From assembly GCF_025698545.1 (NCBI RefSeq), contig NC_068566.1, positions 46,231,192-46,295,191 of the forward strand: DNA of 64,000 bases. The letters are read 5' to 3'. Positions within the stretch are counted from its first letter, which is position 1; each line of letters starts with the position of its first letter. The stretch comes from Gossypium raimondii. Lineage: Eukaryota > Streptophyta > Magnoliopsida > Malvales > Malvaceae. The notes beneath the pieces were generated by a model. That model saw only the letters and a program-made list of their open reading frames with translations, did not search any database and had not been told where the DNA came from. Shown piece by piece: positions 23,614-35,000 of the stretch. A program made the translations under genes and the position numbers.

Positions 23614-24116
23614 TGTAGGAACAATGGCAGTGACAAACATCAAACAAAGTTACAATACGGTGTTTGCAAGATCAAGCAACAAGAATCAAGCAAAGAAAAA
23701 GCAAAGCAAAGCAAAATGAACAAAATTGAATACTCAAAGAAAGTTGTAATCGAACATTACATTTTTCATTCAAAATTTGAAATAAAAGGAGTTACAATTT
23801 GTTCATTTGACGCTACCTACTAATCTAACTCGCCTCCACTAATTTACAACCAATGTAAGCTTAAGTCAAATACAAAATGAGTGACATATCGCTTTTACAT
23901 CAACTATCTAATCACTAACTTAATCTTACTAACTATTAAAGCTAGTTGCAATTAAACCGAACTAAATTACAACAAAACAAAACAAGAATGCCGGTTGCTT
24001 CATTTGGTCCAAAACCATTCGTGCGCACCAAGCAAAATGAAATTGAGCTCGATAGTCACGATCTCGATAGTAGCATGCTTCTGGCTCCATGTTGCATTGC
24101 AGTCCAGCTTTCAACA
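23614..24116 (-). repeat. 5' LTR of the copia fossil
   Basis: 503 bp, TG...CA ends, followed on the right by ATCAT (24117-24121). The primer-binding-like site adjoins its left edge, which gives the minus-strand orientation. Confidence 0.92.
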
Positions 24117-24121
24117 ATCAT

Positions 24122-24890
24122 GTTTTCGCCGAAATCCTTCCTTGGCCAGTAGGTGGGCTACTCGATTTCCCCCTCTTTATATGTTAGAACTTGATTCTTT
24201 TAAAGCTCGCAGAAATTTGTTTCGCTTCCCAGATGAAATTACTAGTCACCAATTTGTCTATGCATGTCGCTTTAAGCTTCTTTATTACCGCCAAGGAGTC
24301 GCCTTCTACTTCCACAAACCGGAAACCCATCTCCTGAGTGATTCTGATTGCTTAGGTACGTACTTGCTAAGGCCTCTGCAGTTAGAACATCAAGTGTGTA
24401 ACGATTCCATAAACAAGTTGTGTCCATAATAAATCCTTCGTTTTTTTTTTTATGATAATACATGTCCTTAATCCTTCCAGATCCTTGTTGAAGCTTACAT
24501 CGAAGTTTACCCGAACAAAAGGCTCCAAAGGAGGTCGCCACCCTATTGACTTTGTTGGCTTAAGCTTTAACTGTTCCCTTGTTAGTGTTTCTAATTCTCT
24601 AGCATAACCCAATGTTTCTAATTCTCTAGCATAACCCAATACAAAGGTAAAAGTCTCAAAACTTGTTTGCTGTTTGCTTTCATGCACCAACCTATTCCTT
24701 GAGAGCTAAATTGCCCAAATTGCTACAATAATAATTAGCTTTTGATAATTGTTCCTCCCATTGAATAATTGTCCAACCCGACTTACCAAAGAGTGCTCTA
24801 CTTGGCTTATCACCCAATTGATTCCCAATTTGTACCAAACCTCGGGGGAATAGGTCTCTTCGATTGGATGCCATGCTATCTACCAATTCA
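24122..24890 (-). mobile_element. LINE-type RNase H-like (RVT_3) fragment
   Basis: On the minus strand, in more than one frame, are phrases typical of the C-terminal RNase H domain of plant LINEs: ANKVNRVATSFGAFC / GWRPPLEPFVRVNFDVSFNK, then LTAEALA. Upstream lies QQTSFETFTFVLGYARELETL. A 27-bp direct duplication (GYARELETL coded twice, about 24575-24630) and frame changes show it is degraded. It is the host sequence for the copia insertion and continues at 19111-19032. Confidence 0.6.
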
Positions 24891-25256
24891 ATTCACAAGC
24901 TCATGATCTAAATTTGTAGAGATATGAAAATATAATTCGGTTGATTGATAATATAACATTTCATTTTACATCATATTTTACCTTAAAATGTTACCTTAAA
25001 TTTTTCTTAAAAATTACATTCGTGAAATTTGATTTTAAAATTAATATAAAGTATTTGATAAATGCATTTCACTTTTGTTGTTGAGAAAGAAAAAAAATAT
25101 GATCCTTTTCTTTTAGGGAAATAAATATATTTTAAAAAAACTATAATTCCATATGTATGTAATTTCCAGACAATAATATATTACTATAATACATTTGATC
25201 TTGATAATAATACGATTTTTTTTCTTTCTGGGAGATAAATTAATTGTCTGCAGCAT
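24891..25256. other. AT-rich gap, right part matches 3' flank of CuAO copy B
   Basis: No gene. From about 25165 to 25252 the sequence is close to 3090-3190, the 3' flank of the broken CuAO copy, including ATTACTATAATACATTTGAT and GATAATAATACGAT. The duplicated block therefore extends past the gene. Confidence 0.6.
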
Positions 25257-25754
25257 TGTTGTGAGATGGCCAATCATGCAATAGCTCGTACAAATGGCGA
25301 ACAGTTTAAATGCGAATCACTTAGCGGATTGTTATTTAACGAACTGTCTCGTGGACTGACATTATGTAGACAATCTATATGATACAAGTCTGGCGGACTG
25401 TCAAGTGAGAACAAATTTGCGGACACATGAAGCTGCAATCTGTATGACGGGATTGAAGAAATGTGGAGTATATTCGTGAAATGTGCCTGCGGACTGTATC
25501 CGCAGTTAGAATGAAGTTGTTTTGGTGCACGCTACCAGTGATGAGTGCGTGTTTGTTTTAGATAAAATCAACCTTAGTTGGTAGATTTTTTTATGTGTTT
25601 AAGTAATGATTCACATATTTGGTTAATTTATTTTATGTACTCTTGTAAAATCATTCATATATATTGTAAAGTTTGAAAAAATGAAATATAGAGCAGACTC
25701 GATATACTGCTAATTCTCTGTTTTGCTTTCTTTCTTTGTTCTTTAACACCCACA
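25257..25754. repeat. Probable solo LTR (about 498 bp)
   Basis: This block is absent at the matching place in copy B, where the flank passes straight from the 3190 region into the last exon. It begins TGTTGTGAGATGG and ends AACACCCACA, so it has TG...CA ends. It is flanked by AGCAT (25252-25256) and AGTAT (25755-25759), a 5-bp duplication with one mismatch. Size, ends and target duplication fit a solo LTR, type unknown. Its insertion after the duplication is inferred from the empty site. Confidence 0.6.
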
Positions 25755-25827
25755 AGTATCCTCCTCCAGGCATGAACTAGGATGATATGGTTAGAGAGAA
25801 AGGGATTTTCAAGTGGTAATCAAGATT

Positions 25828-28800
25828 TCAAGAGGAAGCACTAGACCTGCAAACAGGTAAGTCTTTCTCAAAAGCTGGGGCAGCTCGAAGAATTGGATTG
25901 CTTTCAAAGAAATTGACAGGCTTTAGCTCAAACCCTGATGTCACTGTTGGCATTACAGGGAAATCTTCTTGGCATGGAATGTGATGGAATCCCAATGTGT
26001 ACCACAACACGATATCCTTATTTTCAATAGAACGATCCCTGTTCTCGATGGATTAAAGCAGAAAATCAGGGTAGAACGTATGCATTACAACAATTGATTC
26101 ATTTATCGAGTTTTATACCTTTCAGACCACACAGCAAGAGTGTCATCTCCCCTACTTTGATAAGTTAGAAGCCCACCAGCCCATTGTTCACTCTTGTTAT
26201 AAGGGGTCACCCATATCTATTCAAAAAAAGAGCTCAATAAAGAGTGCAAAATCATTAACTCAAGAGCAAAAAAAGGATAAAAGGGTTTTACCTGGTTGTT
26301 GGTGAAGGCGCTTCTTAGTTGTGGAGGATCATCATGATCAAGCAAACTAGCTGCAGTTCCTCCAGGAACAATCTTGTATCCTGTTGGATTTCCTAGCCTA
26401 GACCTTTTAGAAGGATTAATCATATGCAACTCTGAGGGATCATACAATATAAGCTTAATTTGTGCATCTTTTTCAGTTTTAGCTATTTTTCTCTTAGCTT
26501 TCAAGTAGCTCTTCCTAGGGATTCCCCTGGTAAACTCCGTTCCTTAACAAGATTAACATTAACAAACGAATTGTTCGCCCCATCGATATCCATGTCGAGG
26601 TGAAAGGTAACAAAGTGATCGTGAACTACTCCGATAAGATTCTCGGAAATGAGAGGACCCGACATGGCATCTTGGTTAGGCGCTTGATGGTAAGGACTGC
26701 CTTTCACCATTAGCATTCCTGAAAGCCCTACCTGTACAAAGTTAAATCATACAAAATGAATGGCAAACACTATTGCTGAGGAAGAAGTTGATGAAAATTA
26801 ATGGCATAAGGGAATGACCTTAACATTTATTAAACCATCTGTTTGAAACTCCCAATCAAAGATGTAATCGTAGTTCCCAACTGATGCTGCCATACGAGCA
26901 ACGAGAGTTACTTTTGGTCTTGCCTCCCTAATCTACAAGTACAATAATGGAAATAGAAAAACAAATTAAAATATGTTTTCATTTATTATAATTTTATAAT
27001 GTTTGCAATCTACTCTCTGTATTTGAAAAGCTAAAATCAAGTTCTCTTAATTTTTTTACTTTAAAATGATTATTTATAAAGTTGGTATGATTATAGAGCT
27101 ACAACGACGCTAGAATAAAAGTTTCACCTCTATTAAATTAAATAGGATTGTGTTAAATTCATATTATTCTTATGAAGTTGGTATGATTATAGAGCTATAA
27201 CGATGTTAAAATAAAAGTTTCACCTTTATTAGATTAAATAGAATCGTGTTAAGTTTAGATTATTTTATATCTTAATTAAACATTAAAAGTAGATAGAAAC
27301 CAACTTTTGAAACATGTCGCAAGGCTCTCGTTCTTAAAAGTTTTTTTTTGGTAAAAAGTGTTTTCTATACTATCAATTATTTTGCCATTTACTCAAATTC
27401 ATATCAAGCAATAAGCATACAATATATGACACGTTTTTAATTGGATGTTGTAGACAACACGAGAGGAATTATTATTTAAGTACATTTTCCCCCGAACAAC
27501 TTTAGTACTTAAGTGGAAAGAATAATATAATTTGTGGGCCTATTTCGCGTAGTTAAGCTTATTTTAAAAGTACCAGGGTTTATTATTGTTACTATTGTTG
27601 GAGTTATTATTACCTGGAAATCAGTGAGTAGGCCGTCTGAATGTCGCCAACTGATGTCGCCGGCATAGCGCTCAAACAGGCAAATCATGTTGGGTTGAAC
27701 AAATGGGTTTCCATCGGGAGTAGCAAAAATGCCGTCCATGTAATAAGAGTGCCTTGGACAATCATTTAGTGGCACAAGTGGAAGGGCTGACATCCCTAAA
27801 CCATACTCACCAGCATCCATATACGACTTAAAATACCAGGACTCATCAAGGTCCATGTATGGTACAAAAAATTCTGAAGCGAACCCTCTGTACATCACAT
27901 CCCTCAGCTCACCATTCTCCGAGTCCCGTACCATGACTCTTGAAATCACCAAACCAGCGCGGTGGTCAGCCTTGAGGTGAAACACCCAGTTGGCCCACTT
28001 CACTATATGCCCATCTTCAACTCTAAAACTTCGTCCTTTTGGTTGTTCTATGGAAATTGGGTTCAATGGTTCCATTTTTTGTTCCTTCTTTTGAGCTGTG
28101 TACCTGTAATCTGTGTCGGCACTTTTTGGAATGGGGATATCTCGGCCCGTATCAGAGAATTTCAGCACCTCCAACGTATCCAAGTCCACCGTCATGACGA
28201 GCCCTTCAATGGGTCTCATGTAGAAATTGGGTGTGCCTTGGTTAGAGAAACACAGGACCTTTACAACTCTTTTGCCTTCTTCATTTGGCCCAAACCAGCC
28301 TGCCGAAGGCGGTAAGCATATCAACTCTGATGATGACACCCAACGGGCAGCAATGGATTTGTTGAATTCCGCATTAGAAAAAGGTGCTTTAGACGCCGCC
28401 GAAATATCGTCCATAGATAGCACCGGATAGCCTGAGCTTGGATTGATGGCATGGCCAGTGACACGTCTAGAATCCAAGTCCACATTAAGCACATGGGACT
28501 GGCCATTCAGCAGAGCCAAAACTTGTGCTTTTCGTGGTGGAAATGGGTCACCTTTTCTCCACTTCAGAACCTGTACCTTGTCTGGTTCATCGAGCAGTAT
28601 AGTATGAATAGTAGGGAAGGTAAATGAAAAGGGTTCATACGATGAGAGGATGGTCCGGACCCTGTTGATTTCTTTCACAGTAAGAGGATCAAGTGGATGG
28701 TAAGGGGTCTTAGCTGAGTGATCTATCGGTTTTTGAGTTTGCAGTGAGTAACCAGGCAACGATGAAATGCTAGAACGGTACCATGAACCTACAATAATGA

Positions 28801-28852
28801 ATAAAACCAAGCATGAAATGAAACAGAAATGAAGACATGAAGTTTTCTCCAT
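25828..28852 (-). CDS. Copper amine oxidase, five exons (gene C, one-base frameshift)
   Basis: Exons on the minus strand: 28852-27614, 26932-26819, 26731-26292, 26216-26119 and 26038-25828. All junctions are GT-AG. The enzyme oxidises primary amines with topaquinone and copper. Visible landmarks are a hydrophobic N terminus, the catalytic base Asp (about residue 346, [10 protein letters not shown]), the topaquinone Tyr in [11 protein letters not shown] (about 434), copper ligands in GVVHDHF (about 488 and 490), and the third His in [16 protein letters not shown]. In exon 3 a run of three G at 26518-26520 stands where copy B has four, which shifts the frame after SLPGES. With that base counted the exons total 701 codons, a normal family length; as written the protein would stop early. 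So it is either a very young pseudogene or a sequencing error. It is the only complete member of this tandem cluster in the window. Confidence 0.9.
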
Positions 28853-29039
28853 AATTTCCCCTAAAAGCTAAAGGTAATTCAGATCAGAGTGGCAAAGCCT
28901 TTATTGTTGCTTCGGTTGTGATATGAAAAACGAAATTTCCAAGGCCACATGATTATGTGGCCTTAACTAACAGAACTTGTCATTTATCATCGTCGGTACC
29001 TGTTGTAATTATATGCAGTGATTCAAATAAGAAGTTATA
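28853..29039. promoter_or_regulatory. Upstream region of CuAO gene C
   Basis: Presumed promoter by position only. It keeps short stretches shared with the 5' flank of gene A (TCAGATCAGAGTGG, GGCCACA, TTGTCATTTA). No TATA box could be fixed with confidence. Confidence 0.35.
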
Positions 29040-29600
29040 ATTTGGTTATTAACTAAAAATTACTATTATTTATAGTGATAGTTATTTTTTTAATTCAAAA
29101 GTTATGTTTTTAATTATTAATAATTATTCATAATTATTCCTTAGATATCTATTAAATAATTATATTTATTATTTAAGATATAACTGTCCACTTAGGTAAT
29201 AATGTCTCTATGAAGAGAAATAAGATCTTTTATAAATAAGAGTCAACTTTCATTTGTATGAGATACCTAAAAATATAGAAATAAAGTTTTTTTCTATTTC
29301 TGCCACCTTCTTTTGCATTCATATATTGTTCTATAAAGACTTACTGCAAAAATTCTTTATAGAAATTAATATCGTTGCTATGCTCTGCTCAATGCTCAGT
29401 GGACTGCTTCTATTAGTGTAAAACTTAGACAGTCATTGGGCTTCATTGTATCCTTGAGATTTATTTGTCAGTAACTCTTTTGCACACCATAATATAGGTG
29501 GGGGTGAATAGAACATTAAAGAAAGTGACATTGATACACGCCTTGAAGTATTCGTTAATTTCTTATAAGTTTATTTTTATCTTCACACGCCAACAATTTT
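29040..29600 (+). repeat. LTR-like fossil fragment, related to 2335-2965
   Basis: Shows the same order of phrases as the block upstream of gene A: a TATA-like TTATAAATAAG, then ACTGCAAAAATTCTTTATAG, TTCATTGTATCC and GATACACGCC. Both copies lie upstream of a CuAO gene, but at different distances (about 580 versus 1550 bases from the ATG to the shared phrase). No ends or duplication found. Confidence 0.35.
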
Positions 29601-29863
29601 AAGGTTTTATTTTCACATTTTATGAGAAATTAAAAAAGACTTGTCTGTCACCACGTATTCACATGCCAGTACAAGCATGGTACCTTGAGGACGGATATTG
29701 GCAAATGTAGTTGCATCAAGGTTAGTGACCTTGTCAAATTTTGATTTAAAAGAAATCTTTATTGCAAGAAAAGGTATGTTAAATTCATTGTTTTACTCTA
29801 ATTGCATGATTTAGATTTCAATTATTATGTGTTTATTGAATTGTATTATGCAAAAGATGTGGG
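29601..29863. other. Short gap, no gene seen
   Basis: AT-rich, with no coding or repeat structure that I can name. Confidence 0.4.
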
Positions 29864-30059
29864 CAATGGCGGAGCCAGGATGTTAATCTTGGGGGGGAGC
29901 TAAAATTAGACGTGTTATGTAATAATCGACAATTGATTCAAAAGAAACAATATTCCAACATAACAATCGAATTAAACATATAAAAAATCGATTCAAAAAA
30001 GCAGTATTCCAACATGACAATCGATTTAAATGTAAAAAATCAATTCAAAAGAATCAATA

Positions 30060-30873
30060 TTCCAAAAATTAAAAAGAAATAACATATCATTACTTAAAAA
30101 TGTACACGACGTTCTTTCAAGGAAATAAAATCACTAAGTATAAAGACTGAATCAAAAGTTTCAGTAATCTCTCTCTCAATATAAACAACAAAATTATCTA
30201 TAAGAAACTCTTCCTTCATTTTGTTGTGAAACTTTATTTTGACAATTGTCATCACTGAAAATGCTCTTTCTGTAGTTGCAGTTGAATCAGGAAGAGTCCA
30301 CAAAAGACGAATTAATCTATCAACAAGAAAATATACCTTTGATATATGTGTCTCTGCTAATCCTTCACAAAGATTAGAAATTGTGGACAAATTTTACAAT
30401 TTGAGATGATTTGAAACATTTTACTTATAATGTTGCAGCTGATACTTGAAGATTACTTTCTCTTACTCAGAGAAATAAAAGGATAATATTTTTCACAATA
30501 CAGCAAATATAACCCATACTGAAGGATTTATAAGCATCCTTAGGATCCAAAGTAGAGCTAAGGGTAAGAAGATCAATTGTCCGTTCATTAAATTTACTAT
30601 TTAGCTCAAGAAGTGAGAATTTATAATATTAAAATCAATATGTTGGTGACAACCATGTTTTACCACATATGGAGAATCTATATCAAGAACCTCAATATTG
30701 TACTTTTCACAAAATGTTTTCACAACTTCCAACAAATTGTCCCAACCATCTTCTCTCAACTTTTGTTTCAAAGTTTTGGTGTTTGAGACTAAATGCATAA
30801 CATTTACTATATCTAGGGATTTTTGTTATAGATGTTGACAAAGAATATCTGTAATACTCATTATCTCTTTCAT
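30060..30873 (-). pseudogene. hAT transposase, C-terminal part
   Basis: The minus strand has the hAT dimerisation signature: VDRLIRLLWTLPDSTATTERAFSVM, broken here as VDRLIRLLWTLPDS and TATTERAFSVM, then VVYIEREI and SLKERRVHF at the C terminus (about 30094-30390). Upstream is MHLVSNTKTLKQKLREDGW and FCEKYNIEVLDID (30601-30798). The frame changes between these blocks and has stops, so the gene is dead. It continues beyond the inserted element at 33632. Confidence 0.75.
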
Positions 30874-30878
30874 TAGAT

Positions 30879-33626
30879 GTAACGCCCTAAATTCGGCCTA
30901 GACGTTATGGCCAAATCTCGGAAGTTACATTAACAATACTTGAAATTATTTACTTTTTGAAATTGACTAGGGTTGAGGTGTTTTCTGAAAACTTAAAAAT
31001 TTAAATACTTAATGATTTTTTTCTTTGAAAAAAATAGTAAAGTGCAACATTATATTATAATGTCATTTTAAGTCATTTGAAAATAAATATTTTGTATTAT
31101 AATTATTTATTAAAAAGGTTTTGGGTAAAAATCTTTCGCAGCGGACTTTCATAAAACTACTTAGAAAATTACGGATTATAATTTTGTTTTAAACCACGTA
31201 AAATCGTAAATAGTTTAAATGAACTCCATATTTTAAAATACTTGAAATCGTATAAATTTTTTTATGCATGCATAGCAGTTCTAAGTTATAAAATAACGAA
31301 CAACCCAAAATAAAAGAAGTGTCCAAAGTCCACAAACAGAAACCACATAGTTTAAAAATCCATAAAATAAACCATTCGAGAGGCCCCACCGAATGCTAAA
31401 TCCAAGCTCCATGTCCGAGTATTAAAAGGTTATAGCACTAAAAGGGTGAGCTTTTAAAGCCCAGTGTGGGTCTTTTAACAAATAAATGTAATTAAACACA
31501 TAATGTTCAATCAAGTAAATATTTCACTTTATGCATATGACCATAGTTATGTTGTTTTATAAAATATTTACGTAATTTTATTTAAAACATCCTACCCATC
31601 ATCGGTACACACCACAATCGAGTTCCCCAGAACTCGTCCATCCAAACACTCCAATTTGTGAATAGTGTCACAGTAATGCAGATAAACTGCCACTTAATAA
31701 TATTGTGTACAAGCCACCACTTATGCAAATAAACTGCCACTTTATAATATTGTGGACAAGCCACCACTTTTTAGATAAACTGTCACTTCTTCATCCTTTC
31801 ACATATCCCACACCATGCATGTGATATGACCACAAAAATCACTTTTTCACTTTGGCATGTGAGACATGCTCATTATATCACTTATCACTTAAAATCACAT
31901 AGGCATGCTTAACATGCTGATCACATATTTACACAATATATATATATATATATCAATATTTCACATTTTATAAATCATATGAAACTCACATATGCCATAA
32001 CATCACATAACATGAGAGTGAGATTTTCATACATTTTATATCAATAATAATAATCAAGATCACACATCATACAAATCACAAAAAGCAACAATTTAGTCTC
32101 ACTTACTTGGATATTCCAATTCGATGGGTTTTTATTCCTCTTTTCGAATACATAGAGTATTCTTAATAAGCACCATTTAATAATACTAATAAAATTTCAA
32201 CAACATGAAACATAGTTTCATATTTTTTTTAATTAATGTAGAACCCACACCTGATTGTAAATCTGATGTGTTACAACTCCCTAAAACGCCTACACTTGGA
32301 TCTATCCAATGGATCACCTAGTCACACAAACGATAGTCCTTCGTTAAAGTTTACCATGATCATCATAAGAGATAAGTTTATTAAACGAATCTCCCATTTG
32401 ACACTTACCCTTGTGAATTAAGAATCGTGATTCCTTTTACGAGTTTGACAATTTTTCGTGTTGATGTTGATTAGCCCTTCAAAAAGACATCATAACTAAA
32501 AGTTAATAAACAAGGAAAAAACTCACAATAACTCTTATGAATATTCAGTCAAGAGAGAAATAGTGAGGGAGGAGTGGTTCTCATTCAACCCTTGTACTTA
32601 CTCTATCTCGGTCGAAAAAGAGAGATCGATGGATCGTCTTGATTTCGATCAATAAAAATTGAACGATCTAAAAAAAGGGGTTGATTAAGAGTAAGTTTAT
32701 GAAATAAACACTTAGAATATAAGAAAATAAGTGAAATAAATAGTGCAGGATTTTTTTTACATAATCATCAGCGGTGGTGCTACAGCGGCGACAACTGTGG
32801 TGGTCCGGAGACGGAGGTGGGAGTTCAACTGAGGAGAAGAAAAGAATATGGGTTCGGTCACTCACTTAAAAGAGGAGAAATGAGAACAGAGAAAAATAAG
32901 AAAAAGAGAGGAGTTGCGTAGGGGTTGCCATAGTGGTGGAGGCTAACACTAAGGGCGATGGTGGAACAAAAAGAAGAAGAGAAGACGAGGTTGGGTGATG
33001 GAGTGAGTGATTTTGAGGTCGAAAGGTGGTGGCTAATAGTGGAAAAAATGAAACCAAAATCAAAATAATGGTGGTTCAAGGTGGTGCAAAAGGGGAGGAA
33101 GAGAGAAAATAGAAGAGCAAAGAAGATGAATGGCAATGAAAAGGAAAAGAATGAAAAGATGGAACAAAAGGGTGTTCTTCATCTTGTCTAGGTTTAATGA
33201 ATCACACAAGGTAAAGGTGAAGAGAGTGGTATGTTGAGGGGACAAATGAGCAAAAAGGGGATCATGGGAGTGAAAGTTAACTCACATACAAGGAAAGAAT
33301 CTAGAATTGAACATAGAACCTTTAGGAAATTAATTAAGCTCTTAACGACTTGACCACTCACTTGCTTGTTATCATTTTAACAAAAAAAAATATTTAAAAG
33401 CATGGGATGACCTTTGCTAAAGGTTTAAAACAAATTTGCACTAAATAGAAATTAACGAGGGGGAAGGGATTTGAACTCAGATCATCAAAGACAGCTCCAC
33501 CACTATTCAATCACTATAATCGATATTTATTATCAAATGTAATAAGGTCATCTAAAAAAATTTGGATGTGACCATTCTTGGTTCATTAACCCAGCTTTAA
33601 CTAACTCGGTTTTTGGGATGTGACAC
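30879..33626. mobile_element. Unclassified 2.75-kb insertion inside the hAT element
   Basis: Begins GTAACGCCCTAAATTCGG and ends GGGATGTGACAC, with exact TAGAT duplications on both sides (30874-30878 and 33627-33631). The hAT coding sequence reads straight across if one TAGAT and the insert are set aside, which proves the boundaries. The ends form a weak inverted repeat (TGTAACGCCC against TGTCACATCCC). Inside are a short tandem repeat (31670-31790, AAACTGCCACTT and ACAAGCCACCACTT) and a purine-rich stretch at 32560-33250. I see no recognisable transposase or polyprotein. A 5-bp duplication and TGT...ACA-like ends allow a large solo LTR or a non-autonomous LTR element; a MULE is less likely because its duplication is usually 9 bp. 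Confidence 0.7.
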
Positions 33627-33631
33627 TAGAT

Positions 33632-35000
33632 ATAAGATAAAAATGAAATCAAAAGATGTAATCTTCTTATATGCTACAGCTGAATCCCCACGGATAGAAT
33701 AATTAAAGCCACTTTCAATAATATTTTCTAGAACAGAACAAGTCGCATCAAACATTGTTATCAAGCTACAAACATAACTAAAATGAGAGCTCCAACGGGT
33801 TTCTGTAGCTCGTTTCACAGTGCCAATTTGGTTAAGTCCTTTACCAATTTCAAGTTCATAAATTGCCAACATATTTGCAATTTCAATTGCTTGGGCAACT
33901 TGTAATTGATCATGGCATTTGCAAGATGCACTAATTATATTAATAATAAAGTTCAAATTATAGAAAATATTATGAATAGGAATTACCTCTCGAAAGGAGC
34001 AACTAGTGCCAACTAGAGTCGATGAGCCAAGCAATGAACATAATATGCATAGGGACAATCATTTAAAAACAATGCTCGCAAACTGTTCTATTCACCCTGC
34101 ATGTTGCTAGCACCATCATATCCTTGACCTCAGATATTTTGAACATCAAGACAATGCCGAGAAAGAATAACACATACTTCCTCTTTCTAAGTTATTGGTG
34201 CAATATCTTGGACATGTACAATATCAAAAAAAAAAATGTTCTTTTATAAATCATTTCTCATCAACATATCTCAAAATAATAGCCATTTGCTCCCTTTTAG
34301 ATTCATCATGTGCCTCATTGATAATGATAAAAAAATTAGAATTTCCAATGCCTTCACGAATTTTATGACGCACTTTATTTGCAAGAATATGTAAAATCTC
34401 CTTTTGGATCATATGAGAAGTACATTTTGCATTTTTTAGAGCATTGTCCAAAACAACTTTGGAAACTTTATTAATATAGGAAGCTAACAGTGTAATTAAT
34501 TCAACAAAATTACCTCGATTTCTTGAATTAGAAGTTTCATCATGACCTCTAAAAGCACATCATTGCAAAGTTAACCATTGAACAACATCAATTGAAGTCT
34601 TGACTTGTAAGCAGTTACCTTTTTTTTATCTAAACTTTGTGCATCGATAACCTTGCCAATGTACTGAGATTGATTTAAAAAATCTTGACAATTTTTCTAA
34701 GCATTATTATGTGAAGAGCATGGATCTTGGCCAATATGATTCAAGAAAGCCCACCTTTTTCTATTATTAAGTTTTTTTCCAATTATTAAAACTTTTAACA
34801 GTGAATGTATCTGTTCCATGATGAACAATTTATTTTGAAAAAAGATAGCATGCAGAGAAATAATATATTGCATCTTTAGTAAGGGAATACTAATTAAGTA
34901 AATTTGCAAAACCAAAAAGACTAAAATCTCCGAGGATAGTTACCACCAAAAAATAGATAATCAGAAAGTGGCTAAACTAGGAGATAACATTGGGACAAGC
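33632..35000 (-). pseudogene. hAT transposase, N-terminal and central part
   Basis: The minus strand carries, from N to C: a TTF-like region (WAFLNHIGQDPCSSHNNA, about 34700-34760), NAKCTSHMIQKEILHILA and EAHDESKREQMAIILRYVD (34251-34451), then a central part with VKRATETRWSSHFSYVCSL and VLENIIESGF (33640-34058). These match the family of plant TTF-type zinc finger/hAT dimerisation proteins. Stops and frame changes separate the blocks. Confidence 0.7.

Larger units (their letters stand above)
19112..24116 (-). mobile_element. Ty1/copia LTR retrotransposon fossil, both LTRs present
   Basis: Two 503-bp direct repeats (19112-19614 and 23614-24116) begin TGTAGGAACAATGG and end TTTCAACA, and the whole is bounded by the exact 5-bp duplication ATCAT. 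The element reads on the minus strand. A primer-binding-like TGGTATCATGAGC lies just inside the right-hand (5') LTR. Parts in order are gag of the UBN2 type (about 22942-23493), integrase (about 21143-22280), reverse transcriptase (about 20300-20895) and RNase H (about 19609-20258). Integrase before reverse transcriptase defines copia. Its length is about 5.0 kb. The coding region is broken in several places. By eye the two LTRs are roughly 96% alike, so insertion was probably within the last one to two million years at usual plant rates; this is only an estimate. Confidence 0.93.

Noticed and set aside
32858-33245. Minus-strand open frames rich in Phe, Leu and Ser
   Set aside because: They come from a purine-rich simple-sequence stretch; low complexity, no domain, inside a mobile insertion.
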